In this document: positions 21,481 to 31,482 of the stretch, in pieces
Layout of the letters: every line of letters begins with the position of its first letter
Position numbering within the stretch: the first letter of the stretch is position 1
NCBI GenBank assembly: GCA_910589415.1
Contig: OU342638.1
Coordinates: forward strand, 32,709,579-32,773,578
DNA: 64,000 bases
Direction of reading: 5' to 3'
Source of the DNA: Malachius bipustulatus
Taxonomy: Eukaryota; Arthropoda; Insecta; Coleoptera; Melyridae
Position numbers and translations under genes: made by a program
The notes under the pieces: model-generated
The model's database searches: none
Told to the model about the DNA's origin: nothing
The model's input: only the letters and a program-made list of their open reading frames with translations

Positions 21481-24049
21481 GCCCCTATCTCGCTCATTTT
21501 AATCATTTCATCATTAGCCCTGTACCCAATACTCCCAATACACAAGCATAAATAAATGAATAAATAGTTAGGGTAAAATCTCGCCTCGATGTCTGCTCAT
21601 GCGCGATTGTCACAAAAATCCTCAAATCCTCTAATAGCAACTGGAGCTATTCCTGAACAACGATAAAGAGTTTCATCATGTCTGCAGTGAAATGAAACAC
21701 GACCGCGTTACATTTACCCGACTTGAAACAACAACAGTCCAACAGCGAGAGAACCCGGGAATGAATTCAACGTCGAACAACGAAATTACAAAAACCAACA
21801 TCCTAAAACCGCTTCCCCTCGACTCCGCAGCTCCGCGGCTCTCTAGCCGATCCCCCCACGGTCCCCCCTGTCGAGTTGTGAACCATTCCACAAGCAGGAG
21901 AGCATATCTCTCCCTAATGGACACGGTTATGGCTCATAACTGCCGGCATTGCCGTCTCAATTACCCCCTCGGTCGAAAGGGGGCAACAATGACGCTACAA
22001 CACTCGATATAGGACTCTAATGGCACTTCGGGGTGTCAACAGTTAGACGACGTGGAGCTTAAATGGCTTTTGAAGCAACGTTTATGTTAGTCGTATATAC
22101 GTGTACATGTGTGGCTGATAGATCTGGGAAAATGAGACCGTGGAGGGGGCGGATCTTGAATTGTTTGTTTTTTTATCGTATTGTCAACAAGTTCCACGAT
22201 TAGGGGTGAAAATAGGGGCTAGTTGAATTCCAGAATTGCTTGTAGATTGATGGGGCAACACTGGATTCGCCCTAAAATTGCAATTAGTTTGATAATACGG
22301 TGAGAAAGTAACAGGAAAGCTGAAAAATACAAACAAACAAAAATTATATGAAATTGGGGATCACAAATTTATTCAATTCAATAAACCGTGGGGACAGATA
22401 TTTCTACCTACTGTTCTATTAAATATTTCTGTTTGTTATTCCTACAAGATACAAGTATTGTAGGTCACAAACCCGACAGGGGTAGAACCTTTGAAGCGAA
22501 AAGGAATGATGCCAGTAATCTACATAAGACGGAGAGAGAGAATAGAGGGCTTCGAAGTTTGAAGCGAGGGAAAATCGAGCAAGACAAGTTTTCCAAGTTT
22601 ATTTGTCGTATGTAGTTCAGGAAATTATCTGTAATTTATCGGAAATTTACCTAGGAATAGAGTAAACATCTAAAGAAATCTATCCGCAACAACACTGTCC
22701 AGATCTACTACGAAATAAGATCTTTTTAGTAACTAAAACAATTAAAAAAACTGCCCTCGTAAGAATTGCGTGCGTCGGTATCGAGAATCTTATTTTAAGT
22801 GTTTTTGTTTTTTGAGACTTGAAATATATAAAAAAAATTGTTGATTCATTAGCAGCAATCATGATGATCGCAGTAGCCAGATTATATCGATTGCGACGAC
22901 AAACTTTAGTGGGAACCACGCTTGGAGAACGAACGTAAAGGGAGAGAATAATGCATCCCTTCAGCAAGGGAATCCCTTTAGGCTCGGTGTAAGTCTTCAT
23001 CAGTCCTCCCTGCGAAATCTCGTTCGTTCGGTTAATTCTGACAGATTTCCCAGTGTCAGCAACGCAGGCTGAAATAAATACAGAGTGCTCCGTCTAGGGT
23101 TGATTTGGTCAGGTACGTATCTTTTTCTTACCGTATCATCATGGTCACTGTTACTTTTGATGACCTTTCAGGATGGAGAGATTCACGAAGACATGGTGAT
23201 GATGTGTCTTAAGTCTTAACAATGGCATCCCTGGTACTGACACCATATATTTGATAAAGGCCTCAAACAACGTTCCATATTGATCGGTGTTGAAATAAAG
23301 AAACCGCTCCCCTAACTCATCTCAGGGATCAATTCGCTAACCCGAAGAAAACTTCTCCAATAAAAATAAAAATAACAAATTGGAGATAAATCTCACTCTA
23401 ACACGGGCAACGCTAGAGCCACGGCGCAAAGCATACGGCAATATATTACCTGAGACTGATAAAATACAGCGAGCAACATTAGTGGAAGTATAAAGTACCT
23501 ACTATAAGAGGCCCGGGCCGACTAAGCTAACCCCTGGATTAAATATCACGAACTTCACTTCCCGGTGAAAGTTTCCCACAGCGAACTTAGCAACTCCCCC
23601 CATCAGCCTCCCGCTCAAGGTCCGTTCACATTAAATCTTCTGACCTTTAATGCTCTTAGACGGGGCCGACGGTACTCCTGGCCCTGGCAAGCGGATTTGA
23701 AGCATCTGCCCGCCCATTTAAGACGGCTCGCTGTATCATATCTTGATTTATTTTTCCCGCTCAAAGCTCGCCTGTATTCATGAAGAATTGAACCCGAAAA
23801 TTTATAACGTGGACGTTTTCGATGCAATATGTAATCTCCACTTTTTCCTGAAATGTGTTTGAAAGAGCCCATCGAACAATGTCACATGCTGTTGTTACCA
23901 ATCTTAGGTCATTTCTGACTCGATTAGGTCCTCCTACAATTAATACTGCATGAATTCCGATTAATCGCATTAAAATGGTTTAGTGGAGAAATAATTGAAG
24001 GTATTGAAGATATCGTACCTACATGCCAACTGCGCAACTGTAAAATGGA
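21481..24049. other. Low-copy DNA, no gene recognised
   Basis: Open frames of about 106 codons at 21,692-22,012 (plus) and 22,680-23,000 (minus) lack recognisable domains and splice support. 23,500-23,760 is GC-richer. Nothing else was identified. Confidence 0.4.
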
Positions 24050-24129
24050 AGCCTAAGAGTCAAAACCATCTAAAACGCAGTTCTCTCGAAAGCCTTAGAG
24101 TCAAAACCATCTAAAACGCAGTTCTCTCA
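24050..24129 (+). repeat. 41-bp tandem duplication
   Basis: AGCCTAAGAGTCAAAACCAT through ACGCAGTTCTCTCGAA (24,050-24,090) is repeated immediately at 24,091-24,129 with one substitution before the end. The near identity indicates a recent duplication. Confidence 0.92.
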
Positions 24130-24309
24130 CAAATGTCATTTTTAAAATTTCAACACTTAAAAACGTCAATTATGTCACTGTCACCCTTTCGAGTTCACAT
24201 ACAGGGCTAGCTTCAATCAATAATTAATTGTGAATTCATTTATTTAAATTGAGGCTGGGAAAGTATAAAGTCGATTAGATCTCCACCCACAAACATCTAC
24301 CGTAAAGTA

Positions 24310-24640
24310 GAGTAATGTAAAGTAGAGCGACATAAACTTTGAGTGAACTCACGGTGGTTAGTTCTTTAGAATGACCATTAGATGTCGCTCTACTTTACGC
24401 CAAACGGAGATCCGTGTTGCTGGCTTATTTAAGACACTCAAACTTCCGTTCGTCCGACAGCATCCTCCAGATACTCCAGATGCATCACACTGAAGAGCCC
24501 CAATAGGGCGAAACACGTGTCTGTGCTTGTTTTGGTACTCTGGCTGGCTCTGCTGTTGGATGTGGAAGCTCTCTAGATTGGAGTTTCAGGCACTGTCAGC
24601 ATGACAACTTTTATGGGCGATGGAGGAATTCTCCGACCCC
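24310..24640 (+). mobile_element. Penelope-type hammerhead element, copy 1
   Basis: This segment shares about 80% identity with 31,225-31,482 and, inverted, with 31,030-31,151, and contains a hammerhead ribozyme at 24,467-24,543. At its left side GTAAAGTAGAGCGACAT and ATGTCGCTCTACTTTAC form an inverted repeat around a 60-bp centre. Hammerhead motifs with a very short stem III are known from the terminal repeats of Penelope-like retroelements and from related retrozymes; no reverse transcriptase or GIY-YIG frame is present here. It is therefore a truncated or non-autonomous copy, and the class assignment rests on the ribozyme. Confidence 0.55.
24467..24543 (+). ncRNA. Hammerhead ribozyme, minimal stem III
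   Basis: Core elements are in the required order: CTGAAGA (24,490-24,496; consensus CUGANGA), stem II GCCC-CAATA-GGGC, GAAA (24,510-24,513), a CACGTG stem III, and the cleavage triplet GTC (24,519-24,521). Stem I pairs CACA before the core with TGTG after the cleavage site, then CCAGA with TTTGG beyond an internal loop, and an outer CCAGA with TCTGG. Stem III is too short to close as a hairpin, but CACGTG is self-complementary, so two RNAs could share it, as described for dimeric hammerheads of Penelope-like elements. Predicted cleavage is after 24,521. All conserved core bases look intact. Confidence 0.8.
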
Positions 24641-24872
24641 ACCTAACAGGCTAGTAATTGCACTTTATGTGCTTTATACTTATACTCATATGACCTACCT
24701 TCAATTCTTTTATTTTTAACTGTTCATTTATTTGACACTCATTAAAATATTTGCGATTACTCCATTAGGTAATTTCAGCTTCATTAATTAATTTTATTTA
24801 CTCCAAGATAATTTAATTTGGTAAGTACCTTGTTCAGAACTGATTCTTCACTTGGTCCCGGTTGATAAGGCC

Positions 24873-24913
<41 letters not shown>

Positions 24914-25165
24914 CCTCACCCTTTTTTCCATAGTCGCACCTGCCTTCAACAAAAAAAGCGTCTACGATGGATTCGTCAAACCAAGCTCAAGATGGCTGAC
25001 TGGCTGACTGAATATAACCGCCGGAATCCATGACTAAAATCCCAAAATTAAGATGTGGAACCAAAAATCAAAACTAAGACAACGACAAAAATGAAGACCA
25101 AAACAAAGATCAAAAACTAAGGCAAAGACCCTGTAAATCGAAAGTTTCAATTAGTAATAACTCAC
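24641..25165. other. Low-copy DNA with GA microsatellite
   Basis: Includes the GA microsatellite at 24,877-24,909 and an A-rich, loosely repetitive stretch (CAAAAACTAAGACAA-like) at 25,030-25,125. No gene recognised. Confidence 0.45.
24877..24909 (+). repeat. (AG)n microsatellite
   Basis: Uninterrupted AG dinucleotides for 33 bases (16.5 units), preceded by AAAA. Confidence 0.97.
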
Positions 25166-25216
25166 CGAGTGGAAGCCCTTTCTCCGCCATTACCCGCCTT
25201 TTTCCGGGTATTCCAT
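25166..25216 (-). CDS. Candidate 51-nt exon (speculative)
   Basis: Minus strand: excellent acceptor TTTGTGTTTTCTTCAG, 51 bases, donor GTGAGTTATT. Two frames are open (one begins GIPGKRRVMAEK, the other WNTRKKAGNGGE); the third stops. It is GC-richer than its flanks. Peptides are basic and match no family I know. It is the most upstream of five minus-strand candidates if they belong together. Confidence 0.25.
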
Positions 25217-25525
25217 CTGAAGAAAACACAAATAGAATTTAGCAACTCTAAAGTTTCTGCCTCCACCTCGAAACTCGCCGTCAGTTTCGAACAGCTGGTC
25301 GAGAATATCGAATGATATTTTAACTAAAAGCAGCTGTATTCAAGCGACTGGCCCGACGCAGGTCATTCCTTTCAATTTATAAAATAAATCGTCCAGAAAT
25401 ACTCTAACCTCGACCAAATATAACATGTCGTCATTGCCATATTCTCTCCTAGCTGTTCCCCCTTTCGAATCTGACACCCTTGTTAAATTTACAGGTTTGA
25501 TACTTTAATTTTTCATGCCAAAGTC
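25217..25525. other. Low-copy DNA before the LTR
   Basis: AT-rich; nothing recognised except ATTCTCTCCTAGCTGTTCCC near 25,440, which resembles sequence just before the related LTR at 43.9 kb (TATTCTTTCCTAGCTGTCCC). The LTR boundary may therefore lie further left than called. Confidence 0.4.
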
Positions 25526-26331
25526 TGTTGTTTTAATGTCTTCCAATATCTCCTGTCTCCCAATTATTGGCTAATTGGAGTATTTTTTAGCACAATTTCT
25601 AAGAACGAACAAAACGAGGTTAATTCACAACGTAGGGGTTAATTAAAACTAGACGATCACGACACATATAAAACTATCACGGTTTTTAAAGTTTAAAGGG
25701 GTTAGAATCACGGCGGCCATTTTGTTTAACATATTATTGAAGCTCGAGATTAAGGGCGGGATGATTTCAATTCGTTCAAATCTACTCGTTACTCGTTCAA
25801 ATACTCTCCTTTCTTCCAATAATTGGCTAATTTGAGTATTTCTTAGCAATTTCTAAGAACGAACAAAACGAGGTTCAGTCACAACGTAGGGGTTCAGTAA
25901 AACTAGACGATCACGACACATGTAAAATTATCATTGCTTTTAAAGTTTAAAGGGATTAGAATCACGGCGGTCATTTTGTTTAATATATTTTGAGCTAGAG
26001 ATTAACGGCGGGAGCATTTCAATCCGTTCAAATGTAATCGTTACTCGTTCAAATACTCTCCTTTCTTCCAATAATTGGCTAATTTGAGTATTTCTTATCA
26101 ATTTCTAAGAACGAACAAAACGAGGTTCAGTCACAACGTAGGGGTTCAGTTAAACTAGACGATCACGACACATGTAAAATTATCATTGCTTTTAAAGTTT
26201 AAAGGGATTAGAATCACGGCGGTCATTCAACGGAGACGTTCACGACAAAGGAGCGTCAAGAGGTTCTTCTTTTTAATTTCTGCAGTTAGGCCTCTATCAG
26301 CTGTCATTTTAGTTAGAGGGGTTACATTACA
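25526..26331 (+). mobile_element. LTR (family A copy 1) with internal triplication
   Basis: Same family as 43,925-44,340 (plus) and 56,738-57,099 (minus). Shared landmarks in order are TGTT-GTTTTA at the start, AATTGGCTAATTNGAGTATT, AGAACGAACAAAAC, TTTAAAGGGGTTAGAA, CACGGCGGCCATTT, GAAGCTNGAGATT, GGGCGGGA, GTTCTTCTTTTTAATT, GTTAGGCCTC and a 3' end TTACATTACA. The next bases (GATTTAGTGATTCC) are a decayed version of the primer-binding region seen intact at 44,346. It begins TG and ends CA, as LTRs do. This copy is longer because about 255 bp is present three times. Confidence 0.65.
25562..26226 (+). repeat. Tandem triplication inside the LTR, about 255-bp unit
   Basis: AATTATTGGCTAATT starts at 25,562, 25,818 and 26,070: a 256-bp unit, a 252-bp unit and a third of about 157 bp that resumes the ordinary LTR sequence at 26,227. 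Copies 2 and 3 are closer to each other than to copy 1 (both read TTGAGTATTTCTTA and GGTTCAGTCACAAC), implying two successive duplication steps. The other LTR copies in this window have the unit only once. Confidence 0.9.
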
Positions 26332-28173
26332 GATTTAGTGATTCCTCCTACCTGCTTAAGTGTCCTTTTGCAGTGAGTACTCTTTGCCTTTCCTTAAATT
26401 ATTTTGTCCAGCTATACTGATTTTAAATTTAATAAAAGATATATGACTGTACTCTCAGATATAATAAAAGACATGTAACAGCAGCATGTTACAGAACAAC
26501 AAGGAAAAACCAAACCAGGACAGTTCCTTCAATGTAAACAGACCTCAAATCTTGTCTCCCGGTATTATTTGTTCTCCCATTATAAATCTCGCAGCTGAAT
26601 ACGTGTCCTGGAATATCCGATTCAATACAACCTCTCACTGTGTACATGTACTTGCAGCAAGCTCCTAAATTCCGTTCCTGTATTACCAGCTCCACGCTTG
26701 GCTATAAATTAAATTTTATGCTGTCTGGAATAATAAAAGATAGTACGGACAATCCCCGGTCTCGGTAATGTTTTAATAATTAAAAAAGTTTTATATTACT
26801 TTGAGAGATTCTACTTTTTGAAGTACTGCCCCTGGCGCTAGCGCGTTGAAGCTTGCGATGGCACTAACGCTGCACTTTTCGCTTAAGAAATTAATAAAAT
26901 GCTAGTGCTACTGCTAGTGCTGGTAACAAAAGATTGGTATTTTAATATAAGAGTTTAAAGGAAGCTGGAAGTTTTTTCGTAAATTATAAATTGCGCTTGG
27001 ACTTTTTACATCAAATCGAAACTTTTCGTTTTTTGATCGCAGCGTCGATGAATATGAACCGTCCACGGTGACGAATGGAGCTTCCTGTAGTTTGTTTCTT
27101 TATCCAAGAAACGCAGGTGTATCTCTCTAATCCCGATAGCTCAACATCGCGTGCAATATCATTTTCCTTTGTCCTTTTGTATTCCATTCCACTATTTATG
27201 ACCAGTTTCCGAAGCTTCCTCTTGGAGTGATTTATTGAGCATCGGTAGGGTTGATCTTTTAACCATTACCTCTACCTAAATATCGATTAGATATATTCAA
27301 AATCTGCTTCATTCCTGAATCCAAGTTGTTTCAACTGACTTAGAAACAATTATAATCAAAGACGCGAGTCTTACATCCTTTGAATCTGCTTGCTCGGCGA
27401 GCTGAGTCGACCTCAATTTCACAACAAAGAAAGATGTCCACTGCTGTTCACGAATAATGATGTCCTCTCCGCTCAGCTCGCCTGATAGTGAGGAGGGGAC
27501 AGGGGTCCAATCATCACTCCAAGCGAGTCGAGTGAAACAGTACACATGAGTTTTTCTTCAACTTTATTGAAATGCAGTTTGAGGTCCATTTTTCTTTCTC
27601 GGTTCAGGGTTGCGTATTGTACGGTCCCTTAATGGGGAATCAATCGGATGTGAAGGACAAATAATGTATGATTCCCGTAATGGGGAACTAATTGGGTGAA
27701 AATGATGTTGAAATAAATTAATTGGGTGATTGTTAACAACAGGGGCCACTCGCACTCCAACATACTATATATACCATGCGATAGGTCTACTCACTAGGAA
27801 CTTCGTGGTAAAAATCTTATCCGCCGGTAATGTATAATAAGGGAGTTATAGGGTCTAGAAGAAAACGTGTGAAAATTATATCTAATACGGATCTGGCAGT
27901 AGATAGGTAATACACTAGTAGCAGCCGTAGTGACTAAGGTCACTGACATCGCCGGAGGATGCAGGTTGCGTCAAGGCCATTGAGTTAGATGGCGACCCAA
28001 CGCCGGAATGGATAATGGGAAGCGGAAGGCGACCCTTGAAATAAATGGGAATAAATTCAAACACGTAAATAAACAAATATGAATCGAGATCGAACGAAAC
28101 ATTCAACACAGTGGAGGGGGGCCAGCGTAGGGGTAAAACCGTCGCGATAGAGCACCTGAAACATTCAACATGT
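26332..28173. other. Low-copy DNA, no gene recognised
   Basis: A degenerate direct repeat at about 27,625-27,715 (CTTAATGGGGAATCAAT and CGTAATGGGGAACTAAT, 48 bases apart) explains the repetitive minus-strand frame at 27,564-27,755. Other frames (26,486-26,695 and 27,309-27,545) are short and unassigned. CGAAACATTCAACA occurs twice near 28,100-28,165. Confidence 0.4.
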
Positions 28174-28223
28174 AATAGACTCGCAATCGTATCGGAATTC
28201 GGAAAGAGTTAGTTTAAAGTTGG
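28174..28223 (+). repeat. Direct repeat, copy 1 (upstream of candidate exon)
   Basis: AATAGACTCGCAATCGTATC, then GGA, AAG and GTTAGTTTAAAGTTGG, recur at 28,484-28,528. The first copy holds a 7-bp insertion (ATTCGGA duplication). Confidence 0.85.
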
Positions 28224-28483
28224 CCTGGCTCATTGAACGACGTGAACGCTCGTAGGCAGGCAGGGACTTCCCCGCGGTACCGAGGTGGGGAACGTCGTTT
28301 GCTGCCGACGAATCAAACACGGAGGAAAAGAGTGAAAAGATTGGCAGTGGCAGTCTGATCTAGCTCACGTCGGAGGACGGATCATATTATATTCATAATA
28401 TTTACGATTGTTCACCTTTCCTTTCATATACGGTCTACATTAAAATACGTTCACATTTCCATTTGTGCCTTTTCGTGCCTTTT

Positions 28484-28528
28484 AATAGAGACTCGCAATC
28501 GTATCGGAAAGTGTTAGTTTAAAGTTGG
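28484..28528 (+). repeat. Direct repeat, copy 2
   Basis: Second copy of 28,174-28,223, about 310 bases downstream. It could be a duplicated regulatory or 5' UTR segment upstream of the candidate exon at 28,611; this is inference from position only. Confidence 0.85.
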
Positions 28529-28610
28529 AGGTCGAAGCGACCGTATCTACCTATCAAAACGAAAAAAATGCAGTGCGATTATAATACGTGTACGGGGTGT
28601 GAGATAAGTG

Positions 28611-28715
28611 ATGGAGCGGGGTATGTTTTGTTTGCGGACGAGCGGGACAGTTTTTCCTTGCCCTAACAAATTGTCAAATGGTGTAACCGGAATATTATGG
28701 AATTATGTACATCAG
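28611..28715 (+). CDS. Candidate first coding exon ending at strong donor
   Basis: An ATG at 28,611 in good initiation context (GTGATGG, with an in-frame TAA two codons upstream) opens 35 codons up to a near-consensus donor, ATCAG then GTGAGTGTAT at 28,716. The peptide starts MERGMFCLRTSG and ends GILWNYVHQ. The in-frame continuation into the putative intron stops after three codons, so the open stretch fits an exon boundary. Upstream DNA (28,230-28,600) is GC-richer than average and holds a duplicated segment, which would suit a promoter or 5' UTR. No family is recognised and there is no downstream partner exon in view. Confidence 0.25.
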
Positions 28716-30779
28716 GTGAGTGTATAATTAATTTTTCATAAATGCGTAAATCGTTCTCGTAATGCACTGTATTCTCTGTTGCTTGGGAAGGGTGATAACA
28801 ATGGGAGGGGAAATGAGGCAGGATAGGGGGGGGGACAAGGGGAAGTAGGCTAGTCCGCTACCACAAAAAGATGTAATACTGTGCAATATTATGCGCAACG
28901 GTACGCATTGAAATTTAAACGGCGACAGGGACGGACTGAGGAAGCTATCTGCAAGCGGTGATGCCTTTCTGCTCGGATGACCTTAACGAAGCGTCTCTCT
29001 GTTAGAGAAAAGTGACCTTAGTTTTAAAGTGACCTTAATAGAAGTGCTCGAAACTAGCGAAAATAGAATCTAGTGCGTATATTTTACCCACCCAGCACCC
29101 CTATTCGCTCCACGGTCCCGTATGTTTGTTGGGATAACACCGGGAAAAAACACCTTCAAAATGTGAAACTACATAAAAATCGCAACAGAATAGTGTAAAA
29201 ATCGCAAGTCAATGCGAGTGGCCGCTCTCCTTAACATTTACCATTAATTGTACTAGGTCGGTTTGTAAGACCGAAAAGCTTGTTCTAATCAGGGCGAAGG
29301 ACCAGGGCACAAGATACACCGGGAAATCACTATACCCGTGCGGGGATGCGAATGTTCAAATTAATGTTAACGGAGATGAGGGAAAGGGTACTGCGTGTAC
29401 CTCAAATAATGCGATCGGCCTTTAATAGGACGCAATAAATGATGATATTTATTATTGTGAAGACGGAAGCCGCGACGTTTATTCAACAACTGAAGAAATA
29501 AACACTCTGTCCTTGGAGGACTTTCTTGCTGCGACCCGACTCGTCTGGCTGCTCAACTGCGACTTATTTTGTTGGTGGTGAAAATCTTGAACGTTCAGTC
29601 TCACCACTCGCGTTACGCACGTGAATGTTTCCTTTTGCCGTGAATAGCCATAATGTCTAGGGATGGACAAAAAGGGTTGTGCAAAGGAGGATAAATTCCG
29701 TAAGTAAATCGGAAATTTAAAATGAATTGTCATTGATGACGGAACACGTATATTATAAATAAATACAACCGCGCGAAGCAATTTTAAGAGTAAGGTTACA
29801 AGAAATGTAATATCGAGCCAGATTATTATTGTTGCTGGTATGGTTCCAATTATTAAAGTCAAATTTAAATGAAATGGCTTCCTAAAGAATCGCGATTTGG
29901 AGCAGCGAAATTCTGTTAAGTCAAAGCGACTGAAGCTTAAGAATCCATCAAATAACCGTTTGTAAATTAGGAAATCTAACAAAGCGAACGATTCAGGATT
30001 GAGGAATCTTATTGCTTAGTGAGTACCTACTCTGTCATATTATTATTCTTATTTGATTTTACTTTCAAGCTCAGCTGGTTCTCTACAATTGATTTATTCA
30101 GTATCAATTCATTCGCTTCTGCTTCAGTAGGGTACTTAATTACTATTCAAATAATGAAACATTATCCCTTTACGGCTCATACGTATCTGACTCGAGCGTC
30201 TCCTTAGCCAGATTTACAATTTAACACTTCTTATTAAACACTTGGTGTGGGAGCAGCGTGGGCCGATGCGCGCTAGAATTTTCGCATCAATAACTCGAGC
30301 TGCCTCTTGTAATGATGAATCAATCAATGGTGTTCATTTTAAATTTTTTTTTTAAAAAGCCGTTGCTACCTCCACAGTTACCTTGGAGTTAACTCGCGCT
30401 CTTTCAACTACGGACGCGTGCGCATTAGACGTTTTTATGAACCTTGAATGATTGGCTGTTGTATCAAAGCGTGATTTGTCCTTACTAACTATCCACATAT
30501 GAGTTCACAACAACTCATCACCAAGTTACAAGAATTTCCCATAGAAAAAAAATTACAGTTCAACCAGGGGATGGAACATCTCAGACACTCTTCAATGAGT
30601 ACCCTGGTGGCTTCAGCTTCAGCATAACAAAAAAGAATAATGTGGTGGCCAAACAGCTGGTAAAAGCTAAAGACCATAAACCCTAAAGAAAAAGAAGAAG
30701 AAAAACCTTGAATGTGGGTGATTTAAACATTTGATTGCATCAAAAAGACAAGAAACTGATGAGAACATGACAGACTAGT
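28716..30779. other. Low-copy DNA, no gene recognised
   Basis: A 167-codon minus-strand frame at 29,479-29,982 is the longest here; it is rich in Phe, Ile and Leu as expected of AT-rich noncoding DNA, and has no motif I recognise. At 30,370-30,440 GGAGTTAACTCGCGC and GCGCATTAGACGTTTTTATG resemble parts of the tandem units that follow from 30.8 kb, so a decayed edge of that array may start here. Confidence 0.4.
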
Positions 30780-31029
30780 AGGTGATTGATAATTGAATTT
30801 TAATTTCTGCCTTCAAATTTGAACAAAAATAAATGGCTGTGGATTTAGTGAGCGAGTTAACTCCACGCTGACCATGGAGATAGCAGTGACGCTACATAAT
30901 ATGTGGCTTGAATTTAACCTTATTCGATTGTTTAAATTATTTGAAACATCGTTATTCTTGAACAAGAGAAAAAAGGGAAGTATACTCAACGATTAATAAA
31001 TAAAAGAGAAGGTCGGAGTATTCCTTAAT

Positions 31030-31151
31030 CGCCCTAACAGTTGTTATGCTGGCGGTGCCCGAAACTCCAACCAAGAGAGCCTCCACACAAATAACAACAG
31101 AGCCACCAGAGTACCAGAACAAGCAGAGACATGTGTTTCGCCCTATTGGGG
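31030..31151 (-). mobile_element. Penelope-type hammerhead element, inverted copy
   Basis: Read on the minus strand this carries CCCCAATAGGGCGAAACAC, ATGTCTCTGCTTGTTCTGG and then the same downstream sequence as the other copies, ending GGGCACCGCCAGCATAACAA. From 31,058 to 31,151 it is a near-perfect inverted repeat of 31,389-31,482. The CTGATGA core is replaced (TTGGTGG), so this copy cannot fold a functional hammerhead although stem II and GAAA persist. Confidence 0.7.
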
Positions 31152-31210
31152 CCACCAATGCCAGACGATTGACAATCATGAACAATGCCAGAATCGTCTG
31201 GGATTGGTGG
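31152..31210. repeat. 59-bp hairpin between inverted element copies
   Basis: CCACCAATGCCAGACGATT (31,152-31,170) pairs with AATCGTCTGGGATTGGTGG (31,192-31,210), 18 of 19 positions, with a 21-base loop. It sits exactly where the minus-strand ribozyme copy loses its catalytic core, so it may mark a fold-back rearrangement. Confidence 0.85.
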
Positions 31211-31224
31211 TGTCTGAAACAGTA

Positions 31225-31482
31225 ATAAATCTTGAAGTGAACTCACGATTAGTTCTTTAGACTGATCGCTAGATGTCGCTCTACTTAAACCACACGGAGA
31301 ACCGTGTCACTAACCCGCTTAAGACGGTGAGGGCTTCCATGCATTCGATAACATCCTCCAGATACTCCGGATGCAGCACACTGATGAGCCCCAATAGGGC
31401 GAAAGACGTGTCTGTGCTTGTTCTGGTACTCTGGTGGCTCTGTTGTTATTTGTGTGGAGGCTCTCTTGGTTGGAGTTTCGGG
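31225..31482 (+). mobile_element. Penelope-type hammerhead element, copy 2
   Basis: Runs from GAAGTGAACTCACG through TTAGTTCTTTAGACTGA, ATGTCGCTCTACTT and the ribozyme to TTGGAGTTTCGGG, parallel to 24,336-24,588. It is inserted with its inverted partner inside the 300-bp tandem array. Hydrophobic frames on both strands here (LVLVLWWLCCYLC) come from the inverted repeat, not from a gene. Confidence 0.6.
31358..31434 (+). ncRNA. Hammerhead ribozyme, second copy
   Basis: CTGATGA (31,381-31,387), stem II GCCC-CAATA-GGGC, GAAA (31,401-31,404) and GTC (31,410-31,412; predicted cleavage after 31,412). Stem I pairs GCACA with TGTGC (5 bp, one better than copy 1), then CCGGA with TCTGG, where copy 1 has CCAGA with TTTGG, so pairing is kept despite changes. 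The outer CCAGA / TCTGG pair is also kept. The base after GAAA is G instead of C, which spoils the CACGTG stem III, so this copy may cleave poorly. Confidence 0.72.

Noticed and set aside
29479..29982. 167-codon minus-strand frame
   Set aside because: Phe/Ile/Leu-rich as expected from AT-rich DNA; no motif, start context or splice support.
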